DNA from: Pengzhenrongella sp031582905
Lineage (GTDB): Bacteria; Actinomycetota; Actinomycetes; Actinomycetales; Cellulomonadaceae
Reading direction: 5' to 3'
NCBI RefSeq assembly: GCF_031582905.1
Contig: NZ_CP133990.1
Span: forward strand, 2,852,001 to 2,916,000
DNA length: 64,000 bases
Shown here piece after piece: positions 36,975 through 47,277 of the stretch (position 1 is its first letter; each line of letters begins with the position of its first letter). A program made the position numbers and the translations under genes. Below the pieces are notes generated by a model, which ran no database searches, had not been told where the DNA came from, and worked only from the letters and a program-made list of their open reading frames with translations.

Positions 36975-39224
36975 TCAGGCGTCGGTTCCCGCGGAGGCCG
37001 AGGCCGCCGCGGCACCCTCGCCGCCCTCGGAGCCCTCACCGGCGGTCTCCTCGACCACGGCGTGCAACGAGAGCTTGCCGCGCGGGTCGATCTCGCCGAT
37101 CTCGACCTGGACCTTCTGGCCCACCCCGAGGACGTCCTCGACGTTCTCCACGCGCTTGCCGCCGACGAGCTTGCGGATCTGCGAGATGTGCAGCAGACCG
37201 TCCTTGCCCGGGGAGAGCGACACGAACGCACCGAAGGTCGTCGTCTTGACCACGGTGCCGACGAAGCGCTCGCCGACCTCGGGCATGTGCGGGTTGGCGA
37301 TCGCGTTGATCGCCGCCCGTGCGGCCTCCGCCGACGGACCGTCGGTGGCGCCGATGTAGACCGTGCCGTCGTCCTCGATCGAGATGTCGGCGCCGGTCTC
37401 CTCCTGGATCTGGTTGATCATCTTGCCCTTCGGCCCGATGACCTCGCCGATCTTGTCGACCGGCACCTTCACCGCGATGACGCGCGGGGCGTTCGGGGAC
37501 ATCTCGTCCGGGACGTCGATGGCCTCGGCCATGACGTCGAGGATCGCCAGGCGCGCGTCGCGGGCCTGGGTCAGCGCGCCGCCCAGGACGGACGCGGGGA
37601 TGCCGTCGAGCTTGGTGTCGAGCTGGATGGCGGTGATGAACTCCTTGGTCCCGGCGACCTTGAAGTCCATGTCACCGAACGCGTCCTCCGCGCCGAGGAT
37701 GTCGGTCAGCGCGGCGTAGCGCGGCTGGCCGTCGACCTCGTCGGAGATGAGGCCCATGGCGATGCCGGCGACCGGCGCGCGCAGGGGCACACCGGCGTTG
37801 AGCAGCGAGAGGGTGGACGCGCAGACCGAGCCCATCGACGTCGAGCCGTTGGAGCCCAGCGCCTCGGAGACCTGACGGATCGCGTACGGGAACTCCTCGC
37901 GGCTCGGCAGCACCGGCATCAGGGCGCGCTCGGCGAGCGCGCCGTGGCCGATCTCGCGGCGCTTGGGCGAACCCACGCGGCCCGTCTCACCGGTCGAGTA
38001 GGGCGGGAAGTTGTAGTTGTGCATGTAGCGCTTGCGCGTCTCGGGCGCGAGGGTGTCCAGCTGCTGCTCCATGCGGAGCATGTTCAGCGTGGTGACGCCG
38101 AGGATCTGCGTCTCGCCACGCTCGAAGATCGCCGAGCCGTGCACGCGCGGCAGGACCTCGACCTCGGCCGACAGCGTGCGGATGTCCGCGAGCCCACGGC
38201 CGTCGATGCGGACGCCGTCGGTCAGCACGCGCTTGCGGATGAGGGACTTCTGGACGCTGCGGTACGCGGCGGACAGCTCCTTCTCGCGGCCCTCGAACTG
38301 GGCACCGAGCGAGTCGACCATCGACGCCTTGATCTCGTCGATCCGGCTCTCGCGCTCCTGCTTGCCCGCGATCCGCAGCGCGGCGGAGAGGTCGGCGGAG
38401 ACCGCACCCTCGACCGCGGCGTACGCGTCGTCCTGGTAGTCCAGGAAGCGCGGGAAGTCCTGCACCGGCTTGGCGGCGCGGCGGGCCAGGTCGGCCTGCG
38501 CCTCGCACAGCGCGCGCAGGAACGGCTTGGCGGCCTCGAGGCCCTCGGCGACGACGGCCTCGGTCGGCGCGGCGGCGCCCTCGGAGATGAGGTGCCAGGA
38601 GCCCTCGGTGGCCTCCGCCTCGACCATCATGATCGCGACGTCATCACCGACGACGCGCCCGGCCACGACCATGTCGAAGACGGCGCGCTCCTTGTCGGAG
38701 TGCTTGGGGAACGCGACCCACTGGCCGTCGACGAGCGCGATGCGCACACCGGCGATCGGGCCGGTGAACGGCAGGCCGGACAGCTGCGTGGACAGCGACG
38801 CCGCGTTGATCGCGAGCGTGTCGTACGCGTCGTCCGGGTGCAGGGCCATGACCGTGATGACGACCTGGACCTCGTTGCGCAGCCCCTTCGCGAAGGTCGG
38901 GCGCAGCGGGCGGTCGATCAGGCGGCAGGCCAGGATCGCCTCGGTGGACGGGCGTCCCTCACGGCGGAAGAACGAGCCGGGGATGCGGCCCGCGGCGTAC
39001 ATCCGCTCCTCGACGTCGACCGTCAGCGGGAAGAAGTCGAACTGGTCCTTGGGGTACTTGCCGGCCGTGGTGGCCGACAGCAGCATCGTCTCGCCGTCCA
39101 GGTAGGCGGCGGCGGAGCCGGCGGCCTGGCGCGCGAGGCGTCCGGTCTCGAAGCGCACGGTGCGCGTGCCGAACTTGCCGTTGTCGATGACGGCTTCGCT
39201 GAACTCGATCTCGGGACCCTCCAT
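36975..39224 (-). CDS. pnp: Polyribonucleotide nucleotidyltransferase
   Basis: A phosphorolytic 3'-5' exoribonuclease, 749 residues. Two RNase PH cores (FETGRLARQAAGSAAAYLDG; GSNGSTSMGSVCASTLSLL) are followed by a KH domain (VDKIGEVIGPKGKMINQIQE) and an S1 domain (GTVVKTTTFGAFVSLSPGKD). ATG at 39224 has a GGAGG ribosome binding site. A 24-bp tandem repeat and the rpsO terminator lie upstream. It completes the RNase Y/RNase J/PNPase set in this window. Confidence 0.96.
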   Translation of the reverse strand: MEGPEIEFSEAVIDNGKFGTRTVRFETGRLARQAAGSAAAYLDGETMLLSATTAGKYPKDQFDFFPLTVDVEERMYAAGRIPGSFFRREGRPSTEAILACRLIDRPLRPTFAKGLRNEVQVVITVMALHPDDAYDTLAINAASLSTQLSGLPFTGPIAGVRIALVDGQWVAFPKHSDKERAVFDMVVAGRVVGDDVAIMMVEAEATEGSWHLISEGAAAPTEAVVAEGLEAAKPFLRALCEAQADLARRAAKPVQDFPRFLDYQDDAYAAVEGAVSADLSAALRIAGKQERESRIDEIKASMVDSLGAQFEGREKELSAAYRSVQKSLIRKRVLTDGVRIDGRGLADIRTLSAEVEVLPRVHGSAIFERGETQILGVTTLNMLRMEQQLDTLAPETRKRYMHNYNFPPYSTGETGRVGSPKRREIGHGALAERALMPVLPSREEFPYAIRQVSEALGSNGSTSMGSVCASTLSLLNAGVPLRAPVAGIAMGLISDEVDGQPRYAALTDILGAEDAFGDMDFKVAGTKEFITAIQLDTKLDGIPASVLGGALTQARDARLAILDVMAEAIDVPDEMSPNAPRVIAVKVPVDKIGEVIGPKGKMINQIQEETGADISIEDDGTVYIGATDGPSAEAARAAINAIANPHMPEVGERFVGTVVKTTTFGAFVSLSPGKDGLLHISQIRKLVGGKRVENVEDVLGVGQKVQVEIGEIDPRGKLSLHAVVEETAGEGSEGGEGAAAASASAGTDA

Positions 39225-39335
39225 GGGTGCCCTCCTCTTTCGTGAGGCGCCCCCCACGCTCTGCGATCAACGGTCGACGTGCGCGGAGCGGCTGCTCTGC
39301 GCACCTCGGCCGGCGACCGCACGCGCGGGTGGCGC

Positions 39336-39407
39336 GGGGTGGTGCTCTGCGGTGGTGCTGGGGTGGTGCTCTGCGGTGGTGCTGGGGTGGTGCTCTGCGG
39401 TGGTGCG
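39336..39407. repeat. 24-bp tandem repeat upstream of pnp
   Basis: Three consecutive 24-base units (GGGGTGGTGCTC followed by TGCGGTGGTGCT; the last base of the third unit differs) lie in the 252-base gap between pnp and rpsO. They are not in an identifiable gene. The rest of the gap holds the rpsO terminator. Confidence 0.85.
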
Positions 39408-39435
39408 GGGGACGCGCCCGGGCCCCATGCGACAC

Positions 39436-39463
39436 AGCCCGGACCTGCAGGCAGGTCCGGGCT
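39436..39463 (-). terminator. rpsO terminator hairpin
   Basis: A perfect 13-bp inverted repeat (39436-39448 and 39451-39463) with a 2-base loop lies 13 bases after the rpsO stop. It lacks a U-run, as is usual in this GC range. Confidence 0.8.
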
Positions 39464-39476
39464 GGGTCGAGAGGGG

Positions 39477-39746
39477 CTAGCGGCGCAGGCCGAGGCGCCC
39501 GATCAGGGTGCGGTAGCGGTTGACGTCCACCTTCTGCAGGTAGCCGAGCAGCCGACGGCGCTGGCCGACGAGGAGCAGCAGACCACGACGGCTGTGGTGG
39601 TCGTGCTTGTGCTCCTTGAGGTGCTCGGTGAGGTCGAGGATGCGCTGCGTCAGCATCGCGATCTGGACCTCGGGGGAACCGGTGTCGCCCTCGTGCGTGG
39701 CGTACTCGGTCATGATCGACTTCTTGGTTGCTGCGTCGAGGGGCAC
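39477..39746 (-). CDS. rpsO: 30S ribosomal protein S15
   Basis: The 89-residue S15, a primary binder of 16S rRNA helix 22, of standard length. It contains HEGDTGSPEVQIAMLTQRI, LTEHLKEHKHDHHSRRGLL and LLGYLQKVDVNRY. GTG at 39746 has an AAGGAG ribosome binding site. It lies between ribF and pnp. Confidence 0.97.
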   Translation of the reverse strand: MPLDAATKKSIMTEYATHEGDTGSPEVQIAMLTQRILDLTEHLKEHKHDHHSRRGLLLLVGQRRRLLGYLQKVDVNRYRTLIGRLGLRR

Positions 39747-39838
39747 GGCTCTCCTTGGTGGTGTCTCGTTGCGCGGTGCTCCGGGGCATGTCCACCCGGG
39801 CGCTCTGGGTCCGCGGCCGATCTGACGGCGGTCCGAGT

Positions 39839-41008
39839 TTACCAGGTGCCCGCTGCGGCCCCGTCCGGCGGTCCGGCGGCGTCGAGGGCGGCGCGGACCC
39901 GCTCCACGTCGCCGTCCATGGTCGCGACGAGCTCGGTGACGGACTCGAACCGCAGCGTCGGCCGGATCCGGGCCACGAACTCCACGACCACCTCGCGGTC
40001 GTACAGGTCGAGGTCGGTGCGGTCCAGGACGTACGCCTCCACCCGGCGGCCGACGCCGTCGAAGGTGGGGTTGGTGCCCACCGAGATCGCGGCCGGCAGG
40101 CGCGGCCCCGGGAGCGCGGTGTGCGCGTCGGCGGCCTTGACCGCGTCGATCTCGGGCGTGCACTCGGTGAATCCCGGCAGCGGCTCGCGCGTGACGTGCA
40201 GCCAGCCGGCGTAGACGCCGTCGGCGGGCACCATCCCGGCCGACGACGGCGCCAGGTTGGCGGTCGGGTAGCCGAGCTCGCGCCCGCGGGCGTCACCGTG
40301 CACGACCTCCCCGCGCACGCGGTGCGGGCGCCCGAGCACGTCGGCCGCCTCCGCGACCCGGCCGGCGGCGAGCAGCTCGCGCACCCAGGTGGACGACCAG
40401 CGCCGGTGCAGCGGCTCGGCGACCCGCCGCAGGCGCTCCACCTCGGCGCGCGCGACGTCGTCGTCGTCGGCCCGGTCCGCACCGTTCGCACCGTCCGGGA
40501 CGTGCGTGCGGGCGCCGTCGGCGGGCTCCGGCTCGGCCGCCTGGTCCTCGATGACCTCGACCGCGAAGCCGAACCGCTCCCCGAGCTCGGTCATGGTCGC
40601 GAGGTCGCCGGCGTTCTCCCAGCCGAACCGCACGTCACGCCCGACGACGACGGTGCGTGCCCCGAGCGCCTCGACGAGGTAGCGCCGGACGAACTCCTCG
40701 GGCGACTGGCGGGCGAAGTCGAGCGTGTACGGGAGCACCAGCACGGCGTCCAGGCCGGTCTGGCCGAGCAGCTCCAGGCGGTCGTGCACGCCGGTGAGCA
40801 GCGGGGGCGCGTCCTGCGGGTGGTGGACCTGCGCGGGGTGCGGGTCGAACGTCACGACGACGGCACGTGCGCCCGCGGACCGGGCGTCGGCGACCATCCG
40901 GGCGAGGACGCTGCGGTGGCCGCGGTGGACGCCGTCGAAGTTGCCGAGGGTCACCACCGACGGGCCGTAGCCCTGCGGGACCTGGCCGAGATCCGTCCAG
41001 CGGTGCAC
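39839..41008 (-). CDS. ribF: Bifunctional riboflavin kinase / FAD synthetase
   Basis: Makes FMN and FAD from riboflavin. The N-terminal adenylyltransferase has SVVTLGNFDGVHRGHR and VTFDPHPAQVHHP; the C-terminal kinase has RGRELGYPTANLA, GVYAGWLHV and SVGTNPTFDG. At 389 residues it is about 60 longer than usual because of an acidic, Asp/Ala-rich insertion of about 40 residues within the first domain. GTG at 41008 has an AGGAG ribosome binding site. It is downstream of truB across 124 bases that show no feature. Confidence 0.94.
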   Translation of the reverse strand: MHRWTDLGQVPQGYGPSVVTLGNFDGVHRGHRSVLARMVADARSAGARAVVVTFDPHPAQVHHPQDAPPLLTGVHDRLELLGQTGLDAVLVLPYTLDFARQSPEEFVRRYLVEALGARTVVVGRDVRFGWENAGDLATMTELGERFGFAVEVIEDQAAEPEPADGARTHVPDGANGADRADDDDVARAEVERLRRVAEPLHRRWSSTWVRELLAAGRVAEAADVLGRPHRVRGEVVHGDARGRELGYPTANLAPSSAGMVPADGVYAGWLHVTREPLPGFTECTPEIDAVKAADAHTALPGPRLPAAISVGTNPTFDGVGRRVEAYVLDRTDLDLYDREVVVEFVARIRPTLRFESVTELVATMDGDVERVRAALDAAGPPDGAAAGTW

Positions 41009-41132
41009 TGCGGCTCCTGTCTGACGTGCGGGCGGGCGACGGGGACGACCTCGACGCGGGGACGGGGCGAGGTCGGCTGCGGTGCGCAAGCCTGCCACGC
41101 GCGCGGACCGCTCGCGGTACCGGTGACCGCGG

Positions 41133-42088
41133 TCAGGCGGGGGCGAACACGAGGACGGGCCGGGCCTGCGGTCCCGCGCTGTGCAGCAGCGCGACCAGGG
41201 TGCCGTCCGGGCCGATCGCGGCGACCGGCTCGCTGGGCGTCGGCGGCCCGGGCGCGATCCGGTGACCGTAGGACAGCGAGCGGGCCTCCCCTCGGTGAGG
41301 TCGCGGACGGGGAAGGTGGCCCGCGCGGCGTCGGCGAGGGACAGCACGGTGAGCGGCACGTCGTCGGGCGTCGCCGCGAGGTCGTCCAGCGTGCGCGCCA
41401 CCCCGAGCCCGTACCCACCGACCCGGGTGCGGCGCAGCGCGGTGAGGTGCCCGCCCACCCCGAGGGCGGCGCCGAGGTCACGGGCCAGCGCGCGGATGTA
41501 CGTGCCGGACGAGCACACGACCGTGACGTCGACGTCCAGCGCCGCCGGCCCCGGCGCCCTCGGTCCCCTCGGGGGGCACGGGGCGCACGTCGTGCACGTC
41601 GAAGCGGGAGACGGTCACCGGCCGGTCGGCGAGCTCGACGCTCTCCCCGGCGCGGACCCGGGCGTAGGCCCGCTGACCGTCGACCTTGATCGCGCTCACC
41701 GAGCTCGGGACCTGGCGGATCTCCCCGGTGAGGTCGCGGACGCCGGCCCGGACCGCGTCCTCGTCGACCCCGGCGGTGTCCGTCCGTGCGAGGGCCTCCC
41801 CTCGGCGTCGTCGGTCGTGGTGGCGACGCCGAGCCGGATCGTGGCGGTGTACTCCTTGTCGGCGCCGACGACGTAGGTGAGCAGCCGCGTCGCGCGACCG
41901 ACGCCGAGCACGAGGACGCCGGTCGCCATCGGGTCGAGCGTCCCGGCGTGCCCGACCTTGCGGGTGCCGGCCAGCCGGCGCATCCGGGCGACGACGTCGT
42001 GGCTGGTCCACCCGGCGGGCTTGTCGACGACGACGATCCCGTCCGGCGCGGTGGGCCGGCGGGCAGGGCGCACGGTGTCGTCGGCCAT
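41133..42088 (-). CDS. truB: tRNA pseudouridine(55) synthase (about four frameshifts)
   Basis: Converts U55 of the tRNA T-loop to pseudouridine. Landmarks are GIVVVDKPAGWTSHDVV, VGHAGTLDPMATGVLV with the catalytic Asp, and CSSGTYIRALARDLG. Bases are missing near 41292, 41547 (two) and 41800; the first and last are both GAGGGCGAGG reduced to GAGGGGAGG. With these restored the protein is about 319 residues and ends ARPVLVFAPA. ATG at 42088 follows TACGCT by six bases, a leaderless start. An essential-pathway gene with only in-phase deletions is unlikely to be a real pseudogene. Confidence 0.87.
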
Positions 42089-42094
42089 CCCCCG

Positions 42095-42100
42095 AGCGTA
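42095..42100 (-). promoter_or_regulatory. -10 element of truB, leaderless
   Basis: TACGCT on the minus strand, six bases before ATG 42088. Confidence 0.5.
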
Positions 42101-42145
42101 TCGGCGCGCTCCGACGACGCCGGACACGCCCGGCGGTCGCCGGCG

Positions 42146-42583
42146 TCAGTCCGTCTCGTCGTCCTCCGCGGGCTTGCGGTAGGGGTCGGCCTCGCCCGCG
42201 TAGGCGGCGCGGGCGGCGAGCGCCGCCACCTCGGCGTCGCGCCGGGCGGCCTCCTGGAGGGCGGCGTCGAGCTGCGCGGCGGTCTCCGGGACGGCGTCGA
42301 GGAAGAAGTCCAGCGAGGGCGTGAGGCGGATGCCGGTCTGCTTGCCGACCTCCGACCGCAGCAGCCCCTTCGCGCTCTCCAGGGCAGCAGCGGTCCCGGC
42401 GCGGGCCTCCTCGTCGCCGAGGACGGTGTAGAAGACCGACGCGTGCTGCAGGTCACCGGTGACCTTGACGTCGGTGATCGTCACGAAGCCCAGGCGCGGG
42501 TCCTTGACCCGGGTGTCGAGCAGGTGGGCGACGATCTGCTGGATCCGGTCGGCGAGCTTCCGGGCGCGTGCGGGATCAGCCAT
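42146..42583 (-). CDS. rbfA: Ribosome-binding factor A
   Basis: A 145-residue KH-like 30S maturation factor. It shows RARKLADRIQQIVAHLLDTR, VKDPRLGFVTITDVKVTGD and IRLTPSLDFFLDAVPE. The C-terminal 40 residues are Ala-rich then acidic. ATG at 42583 has a GAGGAAG ribosome binding site. It lies between the infB terminator and truB. Confidence 0.95.
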   Translation of the reverse strand: MADPARARKLADRIQQIVAHLLDTRVKDPRLGFVTITDVKVTGDLQHASVFYTVLGDEEARAGTAAALESAKGLLRSEVGKQTGIRLTPSLDFFLDAVPETAAQLDAALQEAARRDAEVAALAARAAYAGEADPYRKPAEDDETD

Positions 42584-42678
42584 GACGGATCTTCCTCTCC
42601 TCCCCGCGGACGACGGGCGTCGCGGGGCCGAGACGTCCGCTGCGGGTGGCGCGGACGTGGGTGTGGTGGGACGGACGG

Positions 42679-42716
42679 CGGCGGGGCCGGGGGCACGTGT
42701 GCCCTCGGCCCCGCCG
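42679..42716 (-). terminator. infB terminator hairpin
   Basis: Inverted repeat of 18 bp with one G-T mismatch and a 2-base loop, centred on GGGCACGTGTGCCC, lies 50 bases after the infB stop and about 95 before rbfA. Confidence 0.8.
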
Positions 42717-42765
42717 GACGGCCGGCGCCGCACCCCACCCGGGTGCGTCACCGACCGTACCCCGA

Positions 42766-45707
42766 TCAGCTGCGGGGCTTGACCCGCATCTCGAACGTCT
42801 CGATGACGTCGCCGATCTCGACGTTGTTGAACGACCCGAGGCCGATACCGCACTCGTAGCCCTCGCGGACCTCGGTCGCGTCGTCCTTGAACCGCTTGAG
42901 CGACTCGACCGTGAGGTTGTCCCCGATGACGGCACCGTTCCGCAGCACACGGGCCTTGGTGTTGCGGGTGATCGACCCGGACCGCACGAGCGAACCGGCG
43001 ATGTTGCCGAACTTGGAGGAGCGGAACACCTCGCGCACCTCGGCGGTGCCGAGCTGGGCCTCCTCGTACTCCGGCTTGAGCATGCCCTTGAGGGCGGACT
43101 CGACCTCGTCGATCGCCTGGTAGATGACCGAGTAGAACCGGACGTCCACACCCTCGCGCTCGGCGAGCGTCTCGACCCGCTCGGCGTACTTGACGTTGAA
43201 CCCGATGATGATCGCGTTGTCGACGGTCGCCAGGTTGACGTCGTTCTGCGTGATCGCACCGACGCCGCGGTGGATGACGCGCAGGTCCACCTCGTCGCCG
43301 ACGTCGATCTTGAGCAGGGCGTCCTCGAGCGCCTCGACGGCACCCGAGACGTCGCCCTTGAGGACGAGGTTGAGCGTGTCGACCTTGCCCTGCTGCAGCG
43401 CCTGCGTGAAGTCCTCGAGGCTGATGCGCTTGCGACGCTTGGCCAGGAGCGCGGCCCGCTCGGCGGCCTCGCGCTTCTCGGCGATCTGCCGCGCGGTCCG
43501 CTCGTCCGGCGCCACCAGGAAGGTGTCACCGGCGCCCGGCACCGACGCCAGACCCAGGACGAGGACCGGACGTGCCGGCCCCGCCTCGGTGACGTTGTTG
43601 CCGTGCTCGTCGAACATCGCCCGGACGCGGCCGTGGGCCGTGCCGGCGACGATCGCGTCGCCGACGCGCAGCGTCCCGGTCTGGACCAGGACGGTCGCGA
43701 CCGCACCGCGGCCCTTGTCGAGGTTGGCCTCGACCGCGACACCACGGGCGTCCTTGTCGGGGTTCGACCGCAGGTCGAGCGCGGCGTCCGCGGTCAGCAG
43801 GACCGCCTCGAGCAGGTCGTCGATACCCAGGCGCTGGAGCGCGGAGATGTCGACGAACATCGTGTCGCCGCCGTACTCCTCGGCCACCAGGTTGTACTCG
43901 GTGAGCTGCTGGCGGATCTTGGCGGGGTTCGCCCCTCCTTGTCCACCTTGTTGACCGCGACCACGATCGGCACGCCGGCCGCCTGGGCGTGGTTGAGCGC
44001 CTCCACGGTCTGCGGCATCACGCCGTCGTCGGCCGCGACCACGAGGATCGCGATGTCGGTGACCTGGGCACCACGGGCACGCATGGCGGTGAACGCCTCG
44101 TGACCCGGGGTGTCGATGAACGTCACCGCACGGTCCTGACCCTCGTGGGTCGTGTGCACCTGGTAGGCGCCGATGTGCTGGGTGATGCCACCGGCCTCGC
44201 CCGCGACGACGTCCGTGCGACGGATCGCGTCGAGGAGCTTGGTCTTCCCGTGGTCGACGTGGCCCATGACGGTCACGACCGGCGGACGGGCCATGAGCTG
44301 CGAGTCGTCCTCGTCGGCCAGCTCGGCGTCGAGGTCGATGTCGAAGGCACCGAGCAGCTCGCGGTCCTCCTCCTCGGCCGACACCATCTCGACGCGGTAG
44401 CCGAGCTCGTTCGCGAGCGTGCCGAACGTGTCCTCGTCGAGGGACTGCGTCGCGGTCGCCATCTCACCGAGGTGGAACAGCACCGTGACGAGGCTCGCGG
44501 GGTTCGCGTCGATCTTGTCGGCGAAGTCGTTCAGCGACGAGCCGTGCCGCAGCCGGACGACCGTCTGGCCGTCGCCGCGCGGGACCTGCACGCCACCCAG
44601 CGAGGGGGCCTGCATCTGCTCGAACTCCTGGCGCTTCGCGCGCTTCGACTTCCGTCCACGGACGGGGCGCCCACCGGCGCGGCCGAAGGCACCCTGCGTG
44701 GAACCACGGCCGGCACCACCGGGACGACCGCCACCGCCGGGGCGACCGGCGAAGCCGCCACCGCCACCGGGGGCGCCGCCCGGGCCGCCACCGGGGCGAC
44801 CGGCGTAGCCGCCGCCCCCACCGGGACGACCGCCCGGGCCACCACGGCCGGGGGCCGCGGGACGCTCACCGGGACGACCGACGCCGCTCGAGGAGCGACC
44901 CGGCATCATGCCGGGGTTGGGGCGCGGACCGCCCGGGCGCGGGGCCGGCGGACGCGGCCCGCCGGGACGCTCGCCGGCACCGGCCGGAGCGGCCGAGGCC
45001 GCCGGGTCGGCCGGGCGGCGGTCGCCGGGACGCGGCATGCCCTGGCTGGGCGCGAACGGGTTGTTGCCCGGACGCGGACCGCCGGGGCGCGGACCGGCCG
45101 CTCCACCGCCGGCACCGGGGCGCTGGTTCGCGCCGCGGTCCCCGCGGGGCATGCCCTGGCTCGGGGCGAACGGGTTGTTGCCGGGGCGCGAGGCCGCCGG
45201 ACGTGCCGGCGCCGGGGCGGCCGGACGCGGGGCGGCCGGACGCGGCCCCGGTGCTGCCGGGGACTGCGCCGCGGGGGCGTCACCGGCCGGCGCCGGAGCG
45301 GCAGGAGCAGCCGGGGTCTGCGCAGCAGGAGCCGGAGCAGCCGGAGCCTGCGCAGCGGGTGCCTGAGGGGCCTGGGCCGGAGCAGCCGGAGCCTGCGGAG
45401 CGGGTGTCGCAGCCGGGGCGGGCGCCGCCGGCGTCGGTGCCTGCGCAGCGGGAGCCGGAGCAGCCGGAGCGGGCGCGGCCGGAGCCGGCGCGGGAGCCGC
45501 GGCGGGCTTCGGGGCCGAGGCCTTGGGTGCGGAGGCGCCGTCGGCGCTCCCCGCGGGGTACAGGTCGCGCAGCTTGCGCACGACGGGCGGCTCGATGGTC
45601 GAGGACGCCGAACGGACGAACTCCCCGAGCTCGCCCAGCTTGGTCATGATGGTCTTGCTTTCCACCCCGAGCTCTTTCGCGAGCTCGTAGACGCGGACCT
45701 TGGCCAC
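42766..45707 (-). CDS. infB: Translation initiation factor IF-2 (one frameshift)
   Basis: The GTPase that places initiator tRNA on the ribosome. About 980 residues: an N-terminal IF2_N helix (VRVYELAKELGVESKTIMTK), then roughly 270 residues of Ala/Pro/Gln and Gly/Arg/Pro low complexity, then the G domain with VMGHVDHGKTKLLDAI, IDTPGHEAFTAMRARG and NKVDK, and the C-terminal domains ending EMRVKPRS. One C is missing near 43934 (GGGCGCG to GGGGCG). GTG at 45707 has a GGGAGA ribosome binding site. Last gene of rimP-nusA-ylxR-infB. Confidence 0.93.
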
Positions 45708-45897
45708 AACTCTCCCTGTCTCGGTCCGCCCAGGACAGGGTCGGACCGTGGTTAGTGCTGGGTACTCATCGCTGGGTACTCATCGGTCAGTGCTCATCGG
45801 GCAGCCATCGGCTCGGTGACCCGCTTCCCATGTCGCAGTTGACGTTGCGTCGACCGGTACGGTCGCGCGCCGGGTACGGACCCGGCACGTCCTCTCT

Positions 45898-46241
45898 CTA
45901 ACCCCGCCGGCGCTCGAGATAGTCCTGCACCGCCCCGGCGTCCAGCGGGCCTGCGTGACGCAGGGACCGCGGGAACGCCCGACGGCGCTCGGCGAGCTCG
46001 AGACAACGACGGTCTGGGTGCAGCCAGGCACCCTGCCCGGCAGGCTCCGCCGGGTGTCCACCACCAGGACGGGCTCGGATGAGCCGTCGCGGGTGACCAC
46101 CACGCGGAGCAGGTCGGACCTGGACCCGACGGACCGGCATCCCACACACGTACGCACCGGACCCGTGTCGGGGCCCGGCCGCGGTGGTCGGGGAGGCCGA
46201 GCGCCGGGCTCAGCGTCACCCAGCCTACCGCCCCGGGGCAC
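45898..46241 (-). CDS. ylxR: YlxR (DUF448) RNA-binding protein (one frameshift)
   Basis: A small nucleic-acid-binding protein nearly always found between nusA and infB. It shows PVRTCVGCR, LLRVVVTRDG and, after a frame change, GRGAWLHPDRRCLELAERRRA and ALDAGAVQDYLERRRG-like ends. A G is missing near 46037 in a G-run; restored length is 114 residues. GTG at 46241 lies six bases after the nusA stop; the first 25 residues are Pro/Arg-rich and a later start is possible. Confidence 0.82.
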
Positions 46242-46247
46242 CGGGCG

Positions 46248-47276
46248 TCACCGTGGTGCGCCGGCACCGGCGCCGGACGCACCGGAGTCGACGGGCGCGG
46301 CGTCGGAGCGGATGTCGATCCGCCACCCCGTGAGCTTCGCGGCCAGGCGGGCGTTCTGCCCCTCCTTGCCGATCGCGAGCGAGAGCTGGAAGTCCGGCAC
46401 GATGACGCGGGCGGCGCGGGCCTCGCGGTCGACGACCTCCACCGAGAGCACCCGGGCCGGGGACAGCGCGTGCGCGACCATCTCGGCCGGGTCGTCGCTG
46501 TGGTCGACGATGTCGATCTTCTCCCCGTGCAGCTCGGCCATGACGGCGCGGACGCGCGCCCCCATGGGTCCGATGCACGCGCCCTTCGGGTTCAGCCCGG
46601 GGACCCGGGCACGGACCGCCATCTTCGTGCGGTGGCCCGCCTCGCGCGCGATCGCGGTGATCTCGACCGAGCCGTCGGCGATCTCCGGGACCTCCATCGC
46701 GAACAGCTTGCGGACGAGGTGCGGGTGCGTGCGGGACAGCACGATCGACGGCCCCTTGGGCCCGCGGGTGACCTCGAGCACGTAGGCGCGCAGCCGCTCG
46801 CCGTGCACGTACTTCTCGGTCGGCACCTGCTCGTGCGCGGGCAGCACCGCCTCGGTGCCTCCGACGTCGACGAGCACGATCCGCGGGTCGCGGCCCTGCT
46901 GGATGACCCCGCCGAGGATCTCGCCCTCCTTGCCGCGGAAGGTCCCGAGCACCTGGTCGTCCTCCGCGTCCCGCAGGCGCTGGACGATCACCTGGCGCGC
47001 GGTCGCGGTCGCGATCCGGCCGAAGCCCTCCGGGGTGTCGTCGTACTCGGGACCGGGGTCCGTCGCGACGCCGTCCTCGTCGACCACGGGCGGGTCGGTC
47101 GCCCACACGGTGACGTGACCGGTCTTGCGGTCCACCTCGACGCGGGCCTTCGCGCGCGCACCGGGGGTGCGGTGGTAGGCGGACAGCAGCGCCTGCTCGA
47201 TCGCGGAGACCAGGACGTCGAAGCTGAGGTCGCGCTCACGCTCCAGCAGCCGCAGCGTGGTCATGTCGATGTCCAT
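46248..47276 (-). CDS. nusA: Transcription termination/antitermination protein NusA
   Basis: An RNA polymerase-associated factor of 342 residues. The N-terminal domain (MTTLRLLERERDLSFDVLVS) is followed by an S1 domain (GEILGGVIQQGRDPRIVLVD) and two KH domains (VPGLNPKGACIGPMGARVRA; LSLAIGKEGQNARLAAKLTG). It lacks the C-terminal acidic repeats of enterobacterial NusA, as is normal in actinobacteria. ATG at 47276 lies one base after the rimP stop. Confidence 0.96.
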   Translation of the reverse strand: MDIDMTTLRLLERERDLSFDVLVSAIEQALLSAYHRTPGARAKARVEVDRKTGHVTVWATDPPVVDEDGVATDPGPEYDDTPEGFGRIATATARQVIVQRLRDAEDDQVLGTFRGKEGEILGGVIQQGRDPRIVLVDVGGTEAVLPAHEQVPTEKYVHGERLRAYVLEVTRGPKGPSIVLSRTHPHLVRKLFAMEVPEIADGSVEITAIAREAGHRTKMAVRARVPGLNPKGACIGPMGARVRAVMAELHGEKIDIVDHSDDPAEMVAHALSPARVLSVEVVDREARAARVIVPDFQLSLAIGKEGQNARLAAKLTGWRIDIRSDAAPVDSGASGAGAGAPR

Positions 47277-47277
47277 G

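Noticed and set aside
36648..39245. 865-codon plus-strand frame opposite the M16 gene and pnp
   Set aside because: It is a GC-driven shadow; both minus-strand genes have complete family motifs and ribosome binding sites or coupled starts.
39336..39407. CRISPR array at the 24-bp repeats upstream of pnp
   Set aside because: The units are directly adjacent with no spacers, and no cas gene is present in the window.
43989..45755. 588-codon Arg/Gly-rich plus-strand frame opposite infB
   Set aside because: It is the complement of the IF-2 low-complexity region, with no recognisable domain.
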